Assembly: GCF_905475395.1 (NCBI RefSeq)
Contig: NC_058340.1
Coordinates: forward strand, 70,286,181-70,350,180
Reading direction: 5' to 3'
From: Chrysoperla carnea
Taxonomy: Eukaryota; Arthropoda; Insecta; Neuroptera; Chrysopidae
DNA: 64,000 nt
Below the pieces are notes generated by a model. The model was given only the letters and a program-made list of their open reading frames with translations. It made no database searches and was not told the DNA's origin. The translations under genes were made by a program, and so were the position numbers. Position 1 is the first letter of the stretch; each line of letters starts with the position of its first letter. Positions 47,707-58,598 of the stretch are shown here, piece by piece.

Positions 47707-49358
47707 TTAAATTGAACTAATATGTACTTTCATATGACCTTTTAAAGCAACTTTTTGTATAAAACTTTTGTCACACATTGAACATTTAAATGGTTTTTCA
47801 CCAGTATGCCGTCGTACGTGATTCAATAAAATCTTTTTATCAAAAAAGGCTTGAGAACAGAATGTACAAACAAAATTACGTTCGTTCAAATGAACACGTG
47901 ATACATGTATTTTTAATCGAGATCGTCTTGGATACGTTTTGTCACATTTATCACAAGCAAAAGGACGTGCCTTCGTGTGCGTTACTAAATGATTATTTAA
48001 ATGATATTTCGTACGAAACTTAAGTCCACATTGATTACATAAAAATTTATAAACAAGACCTGAACTATTGTGATAATTTCTTATGTGTTCTTGGAGTGTT
48101 AATATTGATTTAAATTTCTTTTCACAAAATTTACAAGCTACACTATCACGTTCTTCGTGTGAAAACATATGTCTACTTAAATAACATCGTTTAAATGATT
48201 TCCCACAAATTTCACAATTAACAATTTGATCTTTCGATTTGATTTTTTCATCTTTATGCATTTTTCGTATATGTTTTAATAAAATACGTTTCGTTTGAAA
48301 TGTTTCCTCACATTTTTCACATTTTGGACGTTGTCGTGTTTTTATGATTTTATGTACGTATCGCATATGTTTATATAAACTATTATTTTTTGTAAATTTT
48401 GCTGGACATAACTTACAAAATATTTCGGGTTCATAATCATTTTTGTGAGTTAATCGATGTTGTGATAATTTTTTGAGTGTAGGAAATTTTAAATTACAAA
48501 TTCGACATCTATTATGAGACTTTTCGTGAGCACATAAATGTAATGGATGGTAAAAAATTAATGAACACTTTCCACATTTAACACCGTCTGCATTATGAAC
48601 TTTCTTCATATGCAAACCAAGAGCATCTACTCTTTTAAATGTTTTTGAACATGTTTCACATTTCCAATCCGGTTTTTCATCCACAGTTTCCCCTTCTTCT
48701 TTTATATTTTCATTTTCACTATCACTTTCATTACTAAATTTTTCATTTTCACTATCACTTGCATCATTTATATTTTCACAGCCATCACTCTCTTCTTCGA
48801 ATTTATATTGAATGGTTTTTTTTCTGGTTCTTATTCTATTCAATTCTGATTTATCTTCATTTTTAATTTCTATCCTTTCTTCAATTTTTGATTTTTTGGA
48901 ATCATCGTTATTTTCATTTGTAATATTTTCAACATCATCTTCTTCTTTGATATATATTGGAAAATTTGAGACATCTAATCCTTCGTTTTTCACGTTATCC
49001 GAATCATTTTGGTTGTTCCATAAATTGTTTTTATTCTGTTCAATAATTTGACGAAATGCGTTGTCTGAATTTTCACATAATTGTTTAAAATTAATGGTAT
49101 TTTGTAATTGAAGAAAACATTCGTTACATATTTGATTTGGTAAGTCATCATTGTGCCATATCTTTTAACGGAAAAAAGATTGTATTAATTTAATTTTTCC
49201 GGAAAATAAATGGAATATTGACTTACCTGTACAGAAGTGCATGCTGTTATCATTTCAACTATTTTAAAGGAGTTAATAGATAAGAATGTGCTATCAAATT
49301 TCATACAAATACGGCAAACTTTTTCAAAATCAGATATTAAAACACATTTTAGGTCCAT
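47707..49358 (-). CDS. ZAD-C2H2 zinc-finger protein, paralogue 2
   Basis: Same architecture as the gene at 35813-37455: exons 49358-49227 (44 aa) and 49161-47707, total 528 aa. ZAD (FEKVCRICMKFDSTF, ICNECFLQLQ), an acidic linker with two more residues than paralogue 1, and 11 C2H2 fingers (WKCETCSKTFKRVDALGLHM to FKCSMCDKSFIQKVALKGHM). The linkers and N-termini are nearly identical. The differences concentrate in the fingers, including helix residues that contact DNA (for example YPRRSRLKIHVSRVH versus YRTSFRLKEHKLRFH), which fits a tandem pair diverging in target specificity. Promoter-proximal sequence is also conserved for a short distance. Confidence 0.93.
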
Positions 49359-49611
49359 TTTGCAAACATTCCACGTTTATTTTTGTAAATCGCACACCAA
49401 CTTCGATTATTTATCAGATAATTGGGGACGGGCAAAAAATATCGTTACATTGAAATATCGATATTTTTTAGAAAATAAGCGACAACTATCACGTATATTA
49501 TATCATCTTTGTATCATATCTTCAATTTTTAAAATTTTACTTTAGAAACTAAAAATAACATGTAATTTCATAATAATTAACCTTTTGTGCCTGCTTAGTT
49601 CATAGAATATT

Positions 49612-49679
49612 GGGTGTATTCCGAAATATACACTAGTATACTGACCAGTATACTGATGTGTATTTCGGAATACACCCAT
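49612..49679. repeat. Short hairpin (68 nt)
   Basis: GGGTGTATTCCGAAATATAC and ...GTGTATTTCGGAATACACCC form ~32-bp arms with two or three mismatches and a tiny loop. It may be a minimal MITE. No target duplication was seen. Confidence 0.7.
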
Positions 49680-49747
49680 TAATTATACCTACATGATCGC
49701 GAAGAATCTGCTAGCCTGTAAGTGAATGTGATATGATGAATGAGAGA

Positions 49748-50325
49748 GAAGACTGCCAGTGAGTTCCCCTGTGTCCTTGTCATAATCATATGTACATATA
49801 CAGGCCGTTTTTGTACCATCTAGGCATATATATGTCTGTAGTATGACTGAATACATCCGTTTAGTAATGCATCTAAGCGAGATGTATTATATACATGTAT
49901 TTAACATTAGTTGGGAGACGCTTGGAGAGTGGAAGTTTTTTAGATAATTAATAATATTTGTATGCAACAAAACTCCCACTCTCTGCATGCATACAACAAA
50001 AGTATTGTGTATCGTATCTGTAGCCTTGCAATATATGTATATAATACATCTCGCTTAGATGCATTACTAAACGGATGTATTCAGTCATACTACAGACATG
50101 TATATGCCTAGATGGTACAAAAACGGCCTGTATACTTATTATATGTATTAGTATAGCGAGACAAAGAGGGAAGACGATATCTTTTTTCGGTCTCCTTTTA
50201 AGCGGTCATTTATTCATTTATTGCATTTCCTATGCTTTTAAGCCTCTATGTTATATATAACCTCTTAAGTATAACTATATGTATTGGACAAGGACACAGG
50301 GGAACTTACTGACAGTCTTCTCTTT
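49748..50325. mobile_element. Foldback element with ~150-bp arms
   Basis: GAAGACTGCCAGTGAGTTCC, then CTGTGTCCTTGTC, at left matches GACAAGGACACAGGGGAACT, then TACTGACAGTCTTC, at right. The block 49801-49897 matches 50036-50133 in reverse almost perfectly (CATCTAAGCGAGATGTATTA). About 150 bp separates the two blocks of the right arm, so a further insertion has split it. Confidence 0.75.
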
Positions 50326-50631
50326 CGCTTCGCATATCGCACCCACTATCAACCTAGCGTTCGCTATCTTCATATCTCTATGGTTTAATTAGTAATATTT
50401 ATAAGAAAGTATATATTATGTTTTATAAAAAGTGTTCCAAAATTAACGCAAGAAGTTCGAATCAGACGTTAATCTTGGGATACTTATGATTTTTATTATT
50501 ATTATCATTATATACAAATGATAGAATTTTACTTATTTTATATAAAAACTTTAATAAGAAAAGAATAATCTCTGTTAATTTGTTTTATGAAAATGTACAA
50601 TATTATTTTTCATAACAATTTAATAAATTTT

Positions 50632-51745
50632 TTTCTTATAAAGTAATAAAAATCGTTATATATTTTAAATTTTACTTAATTTTTTATCCTATTTTTTCTT
50701 CCAGAATAAAATTATCAATTAATAAGGTAAGTATTAAGTAAAGGTAAGTATTAAATTAATTATGAGTTTATTTAAAAGTCATATAGCCGTGTGGATATAG
50801 CACTTGCCTTTGAAACCAAAATACGGAGGTTCGTATCATGGGATGGTAAATATTTTTGTACTTTTAAAATAAATGAATTTTTTCTGATGTTAAAAATTTT
50901 CCACTCTTTTTATAGTTTAAATTATCTATTTAACCCGCCCTCTTCCTATAAATAATGTCAGTTATACATATGTCATAAATCACTATTCTATCAGTGGGTG
51001 GGAATTTAAAAAATAATCATAAATACATCTATCTCACTCCTTAAAATTTTAATTCCCACCCCCTGACAGAATAGTGATTTATGACATAAGTTATGACTAA
51101 CATAATTTTTTTTTTTGTGTGAAATAACGACAAAAATGGCTTGGTTATGCTAAAATTTGAAATTTTTTAATAGGAGAACATGTCATATAGTTTATCTCAC
51201 TCATATTCTCCTATTACAAAATATTAAAATTTGTATTTATAAAATTAAAAAATCGCTCGTTAGACTAAAATTTGAAATTTTGTAACAGGAAAACATGTTA
51301 TATATTTTATCCCATTTTTTTAAATAACATATTCGCCTATTACAAAATATTAAAAAAATACATATTTTGCTTGCTTTTTTTGTTGTACATGCTAAAATTT
51401 ATTCTTGTTAAGTGAAATTTTATAAGATTTTGTAATAGGAGAACATGTTATTTAACAAAAAAATAAATAAATAATGTTAGTCCTACTTTCCTACCTATGT
51501 CATAAATCACTCTCCTATCTGGGGGTGGGAATTAAAATAATATAAAATATACCGTGCTCTCTTATTCGTCGCTTTTCGTACTCATAACAATTACCTAAAA
51601 AATGATCTTACCGGAAGATTACTAGATACGAACCGAGGGACTGTAACTGGAGGCGACTATTCTAGCCACTACTCCAGTATTGACATACATGTATTATTAA
51701 TAATGTAATATACATACCTTTTTACTCACCTTTTTCTTAAACTTA
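50632..51745 (+). repeat. 1.1-kb repeat module with tRNA-like ends, copy 1
   Basis: Direct repeat of 52850-53935. Near the left end, 50790-50850 looks like a tRNA-derived head (GTGTGGATATAGCACTTGCC as A-box region, GGAGGTTCGTATC as B-box). Near the right end an opposite-strand tRNA-like stretch occurs (51620-51680, with GGTTCGTATCTAG in complement). The interior carries nested inverted repeats (TGTCATAAATCACTATTCT with its complement; AATAGGAGAACATGT with ATTCTCCTATT). It looks like a SINE-related composite, not a gene. Confidence 0.6.
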
Positions 51746-52091
51746 GTATTTACTTTTGTTTTACTGATTGTTTTTCATTAAACTTACCTATTATGCATTT
51801 CTTTTTACTCAACTTTTTTCAAGACTTACCTATAAAAGAATAATTGTCTTACCTATAAAAGAATAAATATTATTTTGTTAAAAGTGTAGGTTCTGTTTGA
51901 TATTCCTGAAATCGATGTAAAGGATAAAAGATAAAGGTAGGTATAAAATTGAATAATAATAATCAAATCATAAAAATTGATAAAAACTATATTTTATTAT
52001 ATATATTTGTACATATTTCACCTACAATAAATATGAATAATGGTTATTTATAAAGTAAGAAATCATTTTTCAATAAATTGCGCCCGACCAA
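51746..52091. other. Spacer between module copies
   Basis: AT-rich sequence with short partial repeats of a TTACTCACCTTTTT / AAGGTAAGTATTAA type motif that also edges both 1.1-kb modules. No gene. Confidence 0.4.
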
Positions 52092-52427
52092 CGAAATTAC
52101 CTTTTAGTTCAATGGATTTAACATAGGTGACACCACCGTAGAAATTGTTTGCTAGTTCAACATATTTACTATAGATGACACTACCATCGAAATTAATAGA
52201 TAGTTTAACAAATTGGTCATAGATGGCAGGACAATAGAAATCATTAATTGGTTCTGCATGTTTGCCATAGATGGCATCACCATCGAAATTGTTCGTTAGT
52301 TCAGCATATTTACTATAGATGACACCACCATCGAAATTAATAGATAGTTCAACAAATTGGCCATAGATGGCACTACAATCGAAATCAATAATTGGTTTTA
52401 TATATTTTTCATAGATGGCACCACATA
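52092..52427. repeat. 48-bp minisatellite, seven units
   Basis: Seven consecutive 48-bp units starting CGAAATTAATAGATAGTTCA and continuing ACAAATTGGCCATAGATGGC, then ACTACAAT. Units have diverged by several substitutions and alternate between two subtypes (TAATAGATAGTT and TTGTT-GTTAGTT), hinting at an older 96-bp dimer. The period is a multiple of three but the frames contain stops, so I see no coding use. Confidence 0.88.
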
Positions 52428-52849
52428 CTTAAGTTTTTATTATAATTTTATCAGAGGGAGGTTTCTACTTCTATTAGTATTATTTACTACTATTAGTATT
52501 ATTCTTTTTCTACTATCAGTATTATTTCAAAAATATAATGCTTTAATTTTCTGGGAAAAACTCAGAAAAAGTCTTATAGGAGTACCTCTTCCGAAAGAGT
52601 CTGAATCAACTACCATTTTTTTCTGTCATTGAATGATTGATTAATAATTTGTTTGATATTTTCAGACTTTTTCAGAATTAGTTTTACTTCACATATTCTT
52701 TTTCTTCATTTCAAATTAAATATTATGACTTCCAGAACAGATTTATTTCCACAAGGGATGCCAATAATTTATCAATAATGTTATACACTTACCTTTTACT
52801 CACCTTTTACACTACAATATGATTTTTCATGAAAATTTAAAATAATTTT

Positions 52850-53935
52850 TTTTTTTTTTGTTATAAATAAATAAAAATCGTTATATATTTTTAATTTTTC
52901 TTTATATTTTTTAAATTGTTTATCCTATTTTTTCTTTCAGAACAAAATTATATTAATTATTAAGTAAAGGTAAGTATTAAATAATAAGCTAACTATTAAG
53001 TTAATTATGATGTTATATATAAGTCAGGTGGCTGTGTGGATATAGCACTTGCCTTTGAAACCAAGATATGATGGTTCGTATTCTGGTATGGTTGATATTT
53101 TTTTACTTTTAAAATAAATTAATTTTTCCTGATGTTAAAAATTTTCCACTCTTTTTATAGTTTAAATTATCTATTTAACCCGCCCTCTTCCTATAAATAA
53201 TGTCAATTATTGTCAGTCAGTTAAATATGTCATAAATCACTATTCTGTCAGGAGGTGGGAATTTAAATAATCATAAATATATCTTACTCTTTAAAATCAT
53301 ATTCTCCTGCTACAAAATATTAAACAATTTGTAAAAATGGCTTAGTTTAGCTAAAATTTGAAACTTTTTAATAGGAGAACATGTCATATAGTTTATCTCA
53401 TTCATATTCTCCTATTACAAAATATTAAAATTTGTATTTATAAAATTAAAAAATCGCTCGTTAAGACTAAAATTTGAAATTTTGTAACAGGAGAATATGT
53501 TATATATATTTTATCCCATTTTTTTTTATAACATATTCGCCTATTACAAAATATTAAAAAAATACTTATTTTGCTTCCTTTTTTTTTTGTACATGGTAAA
53601 ATTTCGTTCTTGTTAAATGAAATTTTATAAGATTTTGTAATAGGAGAACATGTAATTTCAACAAAAAAAATTAATTATGTTAGTCCCACCTTCTTACTTA
53701 TGTCATAAATCACTCTTCCGTCAGGGGGTGGGGATTAAAATAATATCTAAAAAAATGACATTATCTCGACATAATAACTTATTTAATTTAAAAAAAAAAT
53801 CGAGCTAATGCTAGATACGAACCCAGGAACTCTGTGCCCGGAGGCAAATGAGCTATCCACTACTACACCTTACTCATGTTATACATGTCAATAATGTAAT
53901 ATACATACCTTTTACTCACCTTTTTTCAATAATCT
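52850..53935 (+). repeat. 1.1-kb repeat module with tRNA-like ends, copy 2
   Basis: Collinear with 50632-51745 from the TATCCTATTTTTTCTT block to AATGTAATATACATACCTTT. The tRNA-like head is at 53025-53090 and the inverted tRNA-like tail at 53815-53875 (in complement GTAGTGGATAGCTCATTTGC, then GGGTTCGTATC). Divergence from copy 1 is moderate, with indels. Confidence 0.6.
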
Positions 53936-53939
53936 GTCT

Positions 53940-54272
53940 GTATATTTTACATTACATCCATATGTAATTTCATATGAGCTTTTAAAGCAACTTCTTGTAT
54001 AAAGCTTTTTCCACATATTTGACATTTCAATGGTTTTTCTTGCATGAGCTATTAAAGTTTTCTTATCATAAAATTATTTCGAACAGAATGTACAATTAAA
54101 ATTACGCTGATTCAAATGAAATCGTGATATGTGTTCTTTCAATCGATATGGTGTTCGGTAAGTTTTCTCACATTTATCACAAGCGTAAGGACGTTCTTTG
54201 GTATGCGTTAATAAATGACTATCTAAATGATTTTTTGAACGACACTTAAGTCCACATTGATTACATAGAAAA
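53940..54272 (-). pseudogene. Truncated ZAD-C2H2 paralogue 3 (C-terminal fingers only)
   Basis: The minus strand reads LCNQCGLKCRSKNHLDSHLL, PYACDKCEKTYRTPYRLKEH and NFNCTFC, closely related to fingers 8-10 of the gene at 35813-37455. An in-frame stop interrupts finger 10, and most of the linker and finger before the last zinc ligands is deleted. The ZAD, linker and first seven fingers are missing. A dead third member of the cluster, closer to paralogue 1 than to paralogue 2 in the helix residues that remain. Confidence 0.88.
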
Positions 54273-54636
54273 TTTTCTATTACCCATCATACAACTAGTT
54301 TCAATTAAATATCGGCAAAGCGGCTTTTAGGGTTTTAAATTTAAAAAAATTCATGTTTTTTTAAAGCATTATAGATTTATTGTAATTATTACCACTGTGC
54401 TTTAAATTATAAAAACATTTTTAAATATCTACAATATATAAACATTATCAATTTATAATCAACTAAGGCCCAATTTCACTCACCACTATGAAATAATTAA
54501 TTTCATTTAACTAATTTAAAACAGAAAATAATTTTCTTACACTTTGAATACCGACCCTCAGAAACTTCAAATCTGTCATCCATTTTGTCGTCTACATCGC
54601 GGTTTTCATAACGTTAAACGTGCCGTAGGTCAGAGC
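54273..54636. other. Intergenic stretch, nothing recognised
   Basis: AT-rich, no ORF, no clear repeat. Confidence 0.4.
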
Positions 54637-54780
54637 CATGGACAAAGGAAAAGAAGAGACGGAGTGTAACCGAGAATTGTAACAGAGAGTAAGAGTATTA
54701 TACAAATGACTTAAGGAATACTTCCCTCGTCTAAAGTTGAACTTTATACTCCATCCCTATTTTTACTATGCCTATGGTCA
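54637..54780. mobile_element. Small MITE related to family A ends
   Basis: Starts CCATGGACAAAGGAAAAGAA with GACGGAGTGTAACCG and ends TTTATACTCCATCCCTATTT, then ACTATGCCTATGG. The ends are inverted repeats, and the GGGATGGAGTATAA core is shared with the family A elements. Flanking TCAGA on both sides may be a target duplication. Confidence 0.6.
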
Positions 54781-54939
54781 GAACAAAACATTGAGCTTAT
54801 TTCTTTTTACAAATGCTCTTGAATTTCCATAGTTTCTATGAAAACACTTCGAATTTTCTTGTACAAAAGAGTACGCATTTCAATTTCATTTCTTTGTCCC
54901 TACAATGAGCCCTGATAGAGCTCAAAAAGACCAAGGATA

Positions 54940-55160
54940 TAAGTGGGATACCGCAAATGGAATTCTAACACCTAGAATGTGGTCCAAGGGATCTTCTAAG
55001 TCCGTCTTTGAAAACAACTTACCAACCAAAGACGAGACGACTTCGGTTCTATAGGGTTCTGTCGAGGCCAGACTCCTTGCAGAAAGCCTATAGCTTCTAT
55101 GCCAGGTTCTCTCCCAGGATTGATGAATCCAAGAGGCATTTATAGATTATCCTCGATTAG
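54940..55160 (-). mobile_element. LINE 3' fragment (family of 6175-6600)
   Basis: The reverse complement carries the TTGGATTCATCAATCCTGGG block and the distal CCCTTGGACC-type block of the LINE fragments at 6175-6600 and 20345-20490, more diverged. Non-coding. Confidence 0.55.
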
Positions 55161-55293
55161 AAATCTTGATCCTAACAAGATGGGCTTGTCGTGGCCATTT
55201 CTTGATTCGGTAAATTATTTACAATTTATTCTTTATAATTCCCGGTTTGAGACTACTTTGTATAAACATGGCATGAAAAACATAAAATTTAGA

Positions 55294-56760
55294 TCATAAA
55301 TCACTCGAATATGATTCATCTAAAGTTTCATCTTTAATTAATTTGGTTTGAATTTCTTCATTTTTCATATTTTCATCGAAATTTGCGTGTTCTTCAGGAT
55401 CTACCCATTCTTCTTTAATTGACAACGGTTCCCTTAATCCAAATATTCCATTTTGTTCTCCAAAATGAATTCGTTGATGTCGAACCAAACTAAATTGTTG
55501 CGTAAATGTTTTATTACAGATTTCACACGAATAAGGCCGTTCTCCCGTATGAGTTCTTTGATGACGAATTAAATGATGTTTTTGGGAAAATTTCAAGCCA
55601 CAAGCATCACACGAATACGGTCTTTCTCCGGTATGAATTTTTAAATGTTGAACTAAACATTGTTTCTTCATGAATGTCTTGCCACATTCGTCACAAGGGA
55701 ACGGTCTTTCTCCCGTATGAGTTCGTTGATGACGAAATAAATGATGTTTTTGGGAGAACTTTGCATCACAAATATCACATGGATATGGAAGTTCTCCGGT
55801 ATGAAGTAATTTATGTGCTATTAAATTTTTTTTATCCACAAATTTTTTCTCACAAACATCACATGAAAATGATTTTTCTCCGCTATGAGTTCGTTTATGT
55901 CGCGTTAAACTTTGTGGGCAATTAAATGTTTTATCACACACTTCACATAAATACGGTTTTTCCCCAGTATGAATTCGTTTATGTTGAACTAAATGATGTT
56001 TTAAATTAAATTTTTTATCACAAATATCACATGAAAATTTTTTTTCACCTCCTTGAATCGGTTCAAGTTCAATTAAATCGTTTTGTAAAGTAAAACTTAA
56101 CTCACTAAAATCACAAGAAAATGGTTCTTCTAAAATTGCATCTTTAATCATAAATTTTGTATGTAATTCTGGTTGAACAATTTTCATATTTTCAATTATT
56201 AGCTTCGATTGTTTTTCTGGTTCTGCTACATGATTTCGTTGATGTCGAAGTAAACTATATTTTTCAGTGAATTTTCTTCCACAAATATCACATGAATATG
56301 GTTTTTCTCCAGTATGTGTTCGCTGATGTCGAATTAAATGATGTTTTTGAGAGAACTTTGCATCACAAATATTACATGGATATGGACGTTCTCCAGTATG
56401 AATTCGTATATGACGTATTAAACCATATTTATCCGAAAATTTCGTGTCACAAATATCACATGTATATGGTCTGTCTCCCGTATGAATTCGTTTATGTTGA
56501 ACTAAATGTTGTTTGAAATTAAATTGTCTATCACAAATATCACAAGAAAAATTCTTTTTTTCTATGTAAATTAACTGATTTTCAAATAATTTACTTTGTA
56601 ATGTAAAACTTAAATCACTAAAGTCACATGAAAATGGTTCATTTAAAATTCCATCTTGAATTGTAAAACTTTTATAAGACTTTTGTTCCATTTCGGCTTC
56701 TTTTTGTTCACCAACTTCTTCTTTGATTGGCAAAAAAACTAGTTTATTTACATTTGACAT
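55294..56760 (-). CDS. C2H2 zinc-finger protein, 11 fingers in two blocks
   Basis: Probable nuclear DNA-binding protein, 488 aa, single exon. No ZAD. The protein is an internal duplication. Each half opens with a non-finger module (FTIQDGILNEPFSCDFSDLS and FMIKDAILEEPFSCDFSELS, each followed by FTLQ) and then a finger block, first of four (starting FSCDICDRQFNFKQHLVQHK) and then of seven (starting FSCDICDKKFNLKHHLVQHK). Linkers are mostly canonical HTGERPY or HTGEKPY, unlike the ZAD genes nearby, so this belongs to a separate family. Several fingers share the helix QKHHLIRHQRTH. A third, partial module-like end (IKDETLDESYSSDL) closes the protein, suggesting three ancestral units with the last finger block lost or never gained. 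Confidence 0.92.
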   Translation of the reverse strand: MSNVNKLVFLPIKEEVGEQKEAEMEQKSYKSFTIQDGILNEPFSCDFSDLSFTLQSKLFENQLIYIEKKNFSCDICDRQFNFKQHLVQHKRIHTGDRPYTCDICDTKFSDKYGLIRHIRIHTGERPYPCNICDAKFSQKHHLIRHQRTHTGEKPYSCDICGRKFTEKYSLLRHQRNHVAEPEKQSKLIIENMKIVQPELHTKFMIKDAILEEPFSCDFSELSFTLQNDLIELEPIQGGEKKFSCDICDKKFNLKHHLVQHKRIHTGEKPYLCEVCDKTFNCPQSLTRHKRTHSGEKSFSCDVCEKKFVDKKNLIAHKLLHTGELPYPCDICDAKFSQKHHLFRHQRTHTGERPFPCDECGKTFMKKQCLVQHLKIHTGERPYSCDACGLKFSQKHHLIRHQRTHTGERPYSCEICNKTFTQQFSLVRHQRIHFGEQNGIFGLREPLSIKEEWVDPEEHANFDENMKNEEIQTKLIKDETLDESYSSDL

Positions 56761-57115
56761 TTTTTTTGTTCGAAATTAGTTAATTATTAATATAAATAGA
56801 TATTTATTAAAAAATTAAACGTTTCCCACAGCATTTTTACCAATTTTTGTCCAAATTTTAAAATTCTTCCCTAAAAACACTCCCTAATATTTCAATCGTG
56901 GGATTCTTCAATTTTATTCTTTCATGGTCATCCGCCATTATTGTGTTAACGTGTTAAAAATTCCATAGACATACAATTGGGATCTGACAAAAGGAGGCAT
57001 GACATCTGGTTGTCAAAGTAGAAACTAATTTCAAGTTACAGTTTTTAGTGTTGAGCGTTGAAAAGTTTGAAGTTGATTACTTTTGGCAAGTTATAATTAC
57101 AACAATAATAAATAA

Positions 57116-57304
57116 TTGATAAAAAAAGTTAAATTATTTCGTCTGGAAAGTATTAACCTAGTAAAGTGTTGTGTGAAAAATTATCAAAGTCGTTTCAATA
57201 CGAATACAGATCTGAGTTTTCATAATTTGCCTCAAGCAGACAAATATTACATGAAAGTTGAAAATTATTTTGGTAACTTTGGGAAAATTGATGTCTTAAA
57301 ATGA
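57116..57304 (+). pseudogene. THAP-like domain remnant
   Basis: Open frame of 62 codons with KCCVKNYQSRFNTNTDLSFH followed by NLPQADKY. This matches the start of a THAP zinc-binding domain (CCVxxCxSR...LSFHxLP), except that the second zinc-ligand Cys is Tyr and the rest (AVPTIF-type end) is absent. It could be the first exon of a THAP gene or the start of a P-like element; the lost ligand favours a remnant. Confidence 0.5.
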
Positions 57305-57689
57305 TGGCAGAAAACACTGCAATTAAAAAATATCTTACCAAGTCAATAAGTGTGCTCACTTCATTTAAAAAAAAATGATTATGTCTTATCAAATAAGTAC
57401 AATGTTTATGTCAAATTAAATTAATTTTTTATTAATATATCTTTATGAATTATATTTCCAGTGTTATTTTTGAAGTATGAGCTATATTGCTGTACAGTTT
57501 CATTAAAAACCATTCGCTAGTTTTAAGGTGAAAGCGTAACAAACAAACAAACATGCTTACTTTCGCATTTATAATATATAGAGATAGAGATAAAAGCCTA
57601 TTAAAGTCTTGATCGACTTAAATCTGTCCAATAATGGGCTTCCGCTGGTAAAGTCGCTATATTAACTACTGCACTTGTTACTTTCTTTT

Positions 57690-58440
57690 CAGATTTTATT
57701 TAACGCAGTCGGGTTTTTTATTTTTTTAAATATTTATATCATTAACATTGCCAGTAATGGGAGCCTTCCCTAACTTATACTCTTTGGTTTCAACATGAAT
57801 GATAAGTACATATGACAGATAGTGTTATTTTGTGCGTAGTTGTGTCATTCAAATTTCAGATTTTATTTAACTCAGTCAGGTTTTTTATTTTTTTTAATTA
57901 TTTATGTCATTAACATTGCCAGTAATGGGAGCCTTTTCTAACTTAGACTCTTTGGTTTCAACATGGATGATAGGCACATATGACAGATAGTGTTATTTTG
58001 TGCGTAGTTGTGTCATTAAAATTTCAGATTTTATTTAATTAACGCAGTCGGATTTTTTATTTTTCTAATTATTTATGTCATTAACATTGCCAGTAATGGG
58101 AGCCTTTTCTAACTTAGACTCTTTGGTTTACACATGAATGATAGGTACATATGACAGACAAAGACTATAGGATAGACAAGAAGCAGAAGTATAATTATAA
58201 GTGACATCTGGAGTCTGAGGCGATCAACTATTAAGTTTGTCGGCCTTTGCGGGTATGGCTATTAAGTTTAACTACTTTGCGGGGGTGACTATTAACTATT
58301 AAGTTTGAAAGCCTGACTCGGTAGAGGCGCTGAAACTCGTATACTACGATTTTACATTAGCTCATATGGGCTGCTTCTCCTCTATCCTATGCTCTTTGAT
58401 GACAGATAGTGTTATTTTGTGCGTAGTTGTGTCATTCAAA
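57690..58440 (+). repeat. ~168-bp tandem repeat, three units, the third split by a MITE
   Basis: Units begin near 57690, 57858 and 58024 with CAGATTTTATTTAA-CGCAGTCGG and run through TTAACATTGCCAGTAATGGG and ACTCTTTGGTTT to ACAGATAGTGTTATTTTGTG, then CGTAGTTGTGTCATT. Identity between units is high. The third unit is interrupted at 58159 and resumes at 58399. Confidence 0.88.
58159..58398. mobile_element. hAT-type MITE with exact 8-bp target duplication
   Basis: 240 bp with imperfect 28-bp TIRs (CAAAGACTATAGGATAGACA, then AGAAGCAG; right end CTGCTTCTCCTCTATCCTAT, then GCTCTTTG). It is flanked by ATGACAGA on both sides (58151-58158 and 58399-58406). Because it interrupts a tandem unit whose intact neighbours carry ATGACAGA once, the empty site is visible in the same array, which proves insertion and duplication. 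The 8-bp duplication points to hAT. Confidence 0.92.
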
Positions 58441-58598
58441 AAGAAATTGGAAACATGTTGTCAAAATTCTTAAATTTTGTAAGGTCGTAAATAATTTACT
58501 GTTTTGTACTAACAAATACAAAAAATAATTGGAAAAATGTAAGTAATATATATAAAATAAAATTCAAATAGTGGTTTCTAGAAATGTTATTACAGACA

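Noticed and set aside
50790-50850. Functional tRNA gene
   Set aside because: A- and B-box-like motifs are present but no acceptor stem closes, and an equivalent sequence recurs in the repeat copy at 53025. SINE-like origin fits better.
52092-52427. CRISPR array or a coding repeat protein
   Set aside because: Units are contiguous with no unique spacers, and frames contain stops. It is a minisatellite in a eukaryotic genome.
55674-56516. Open frames antisense to the 11-finger C2H2 gene
   Set aside because: Their repeated pattern simply mirrors the finger repeats on the minus strand.
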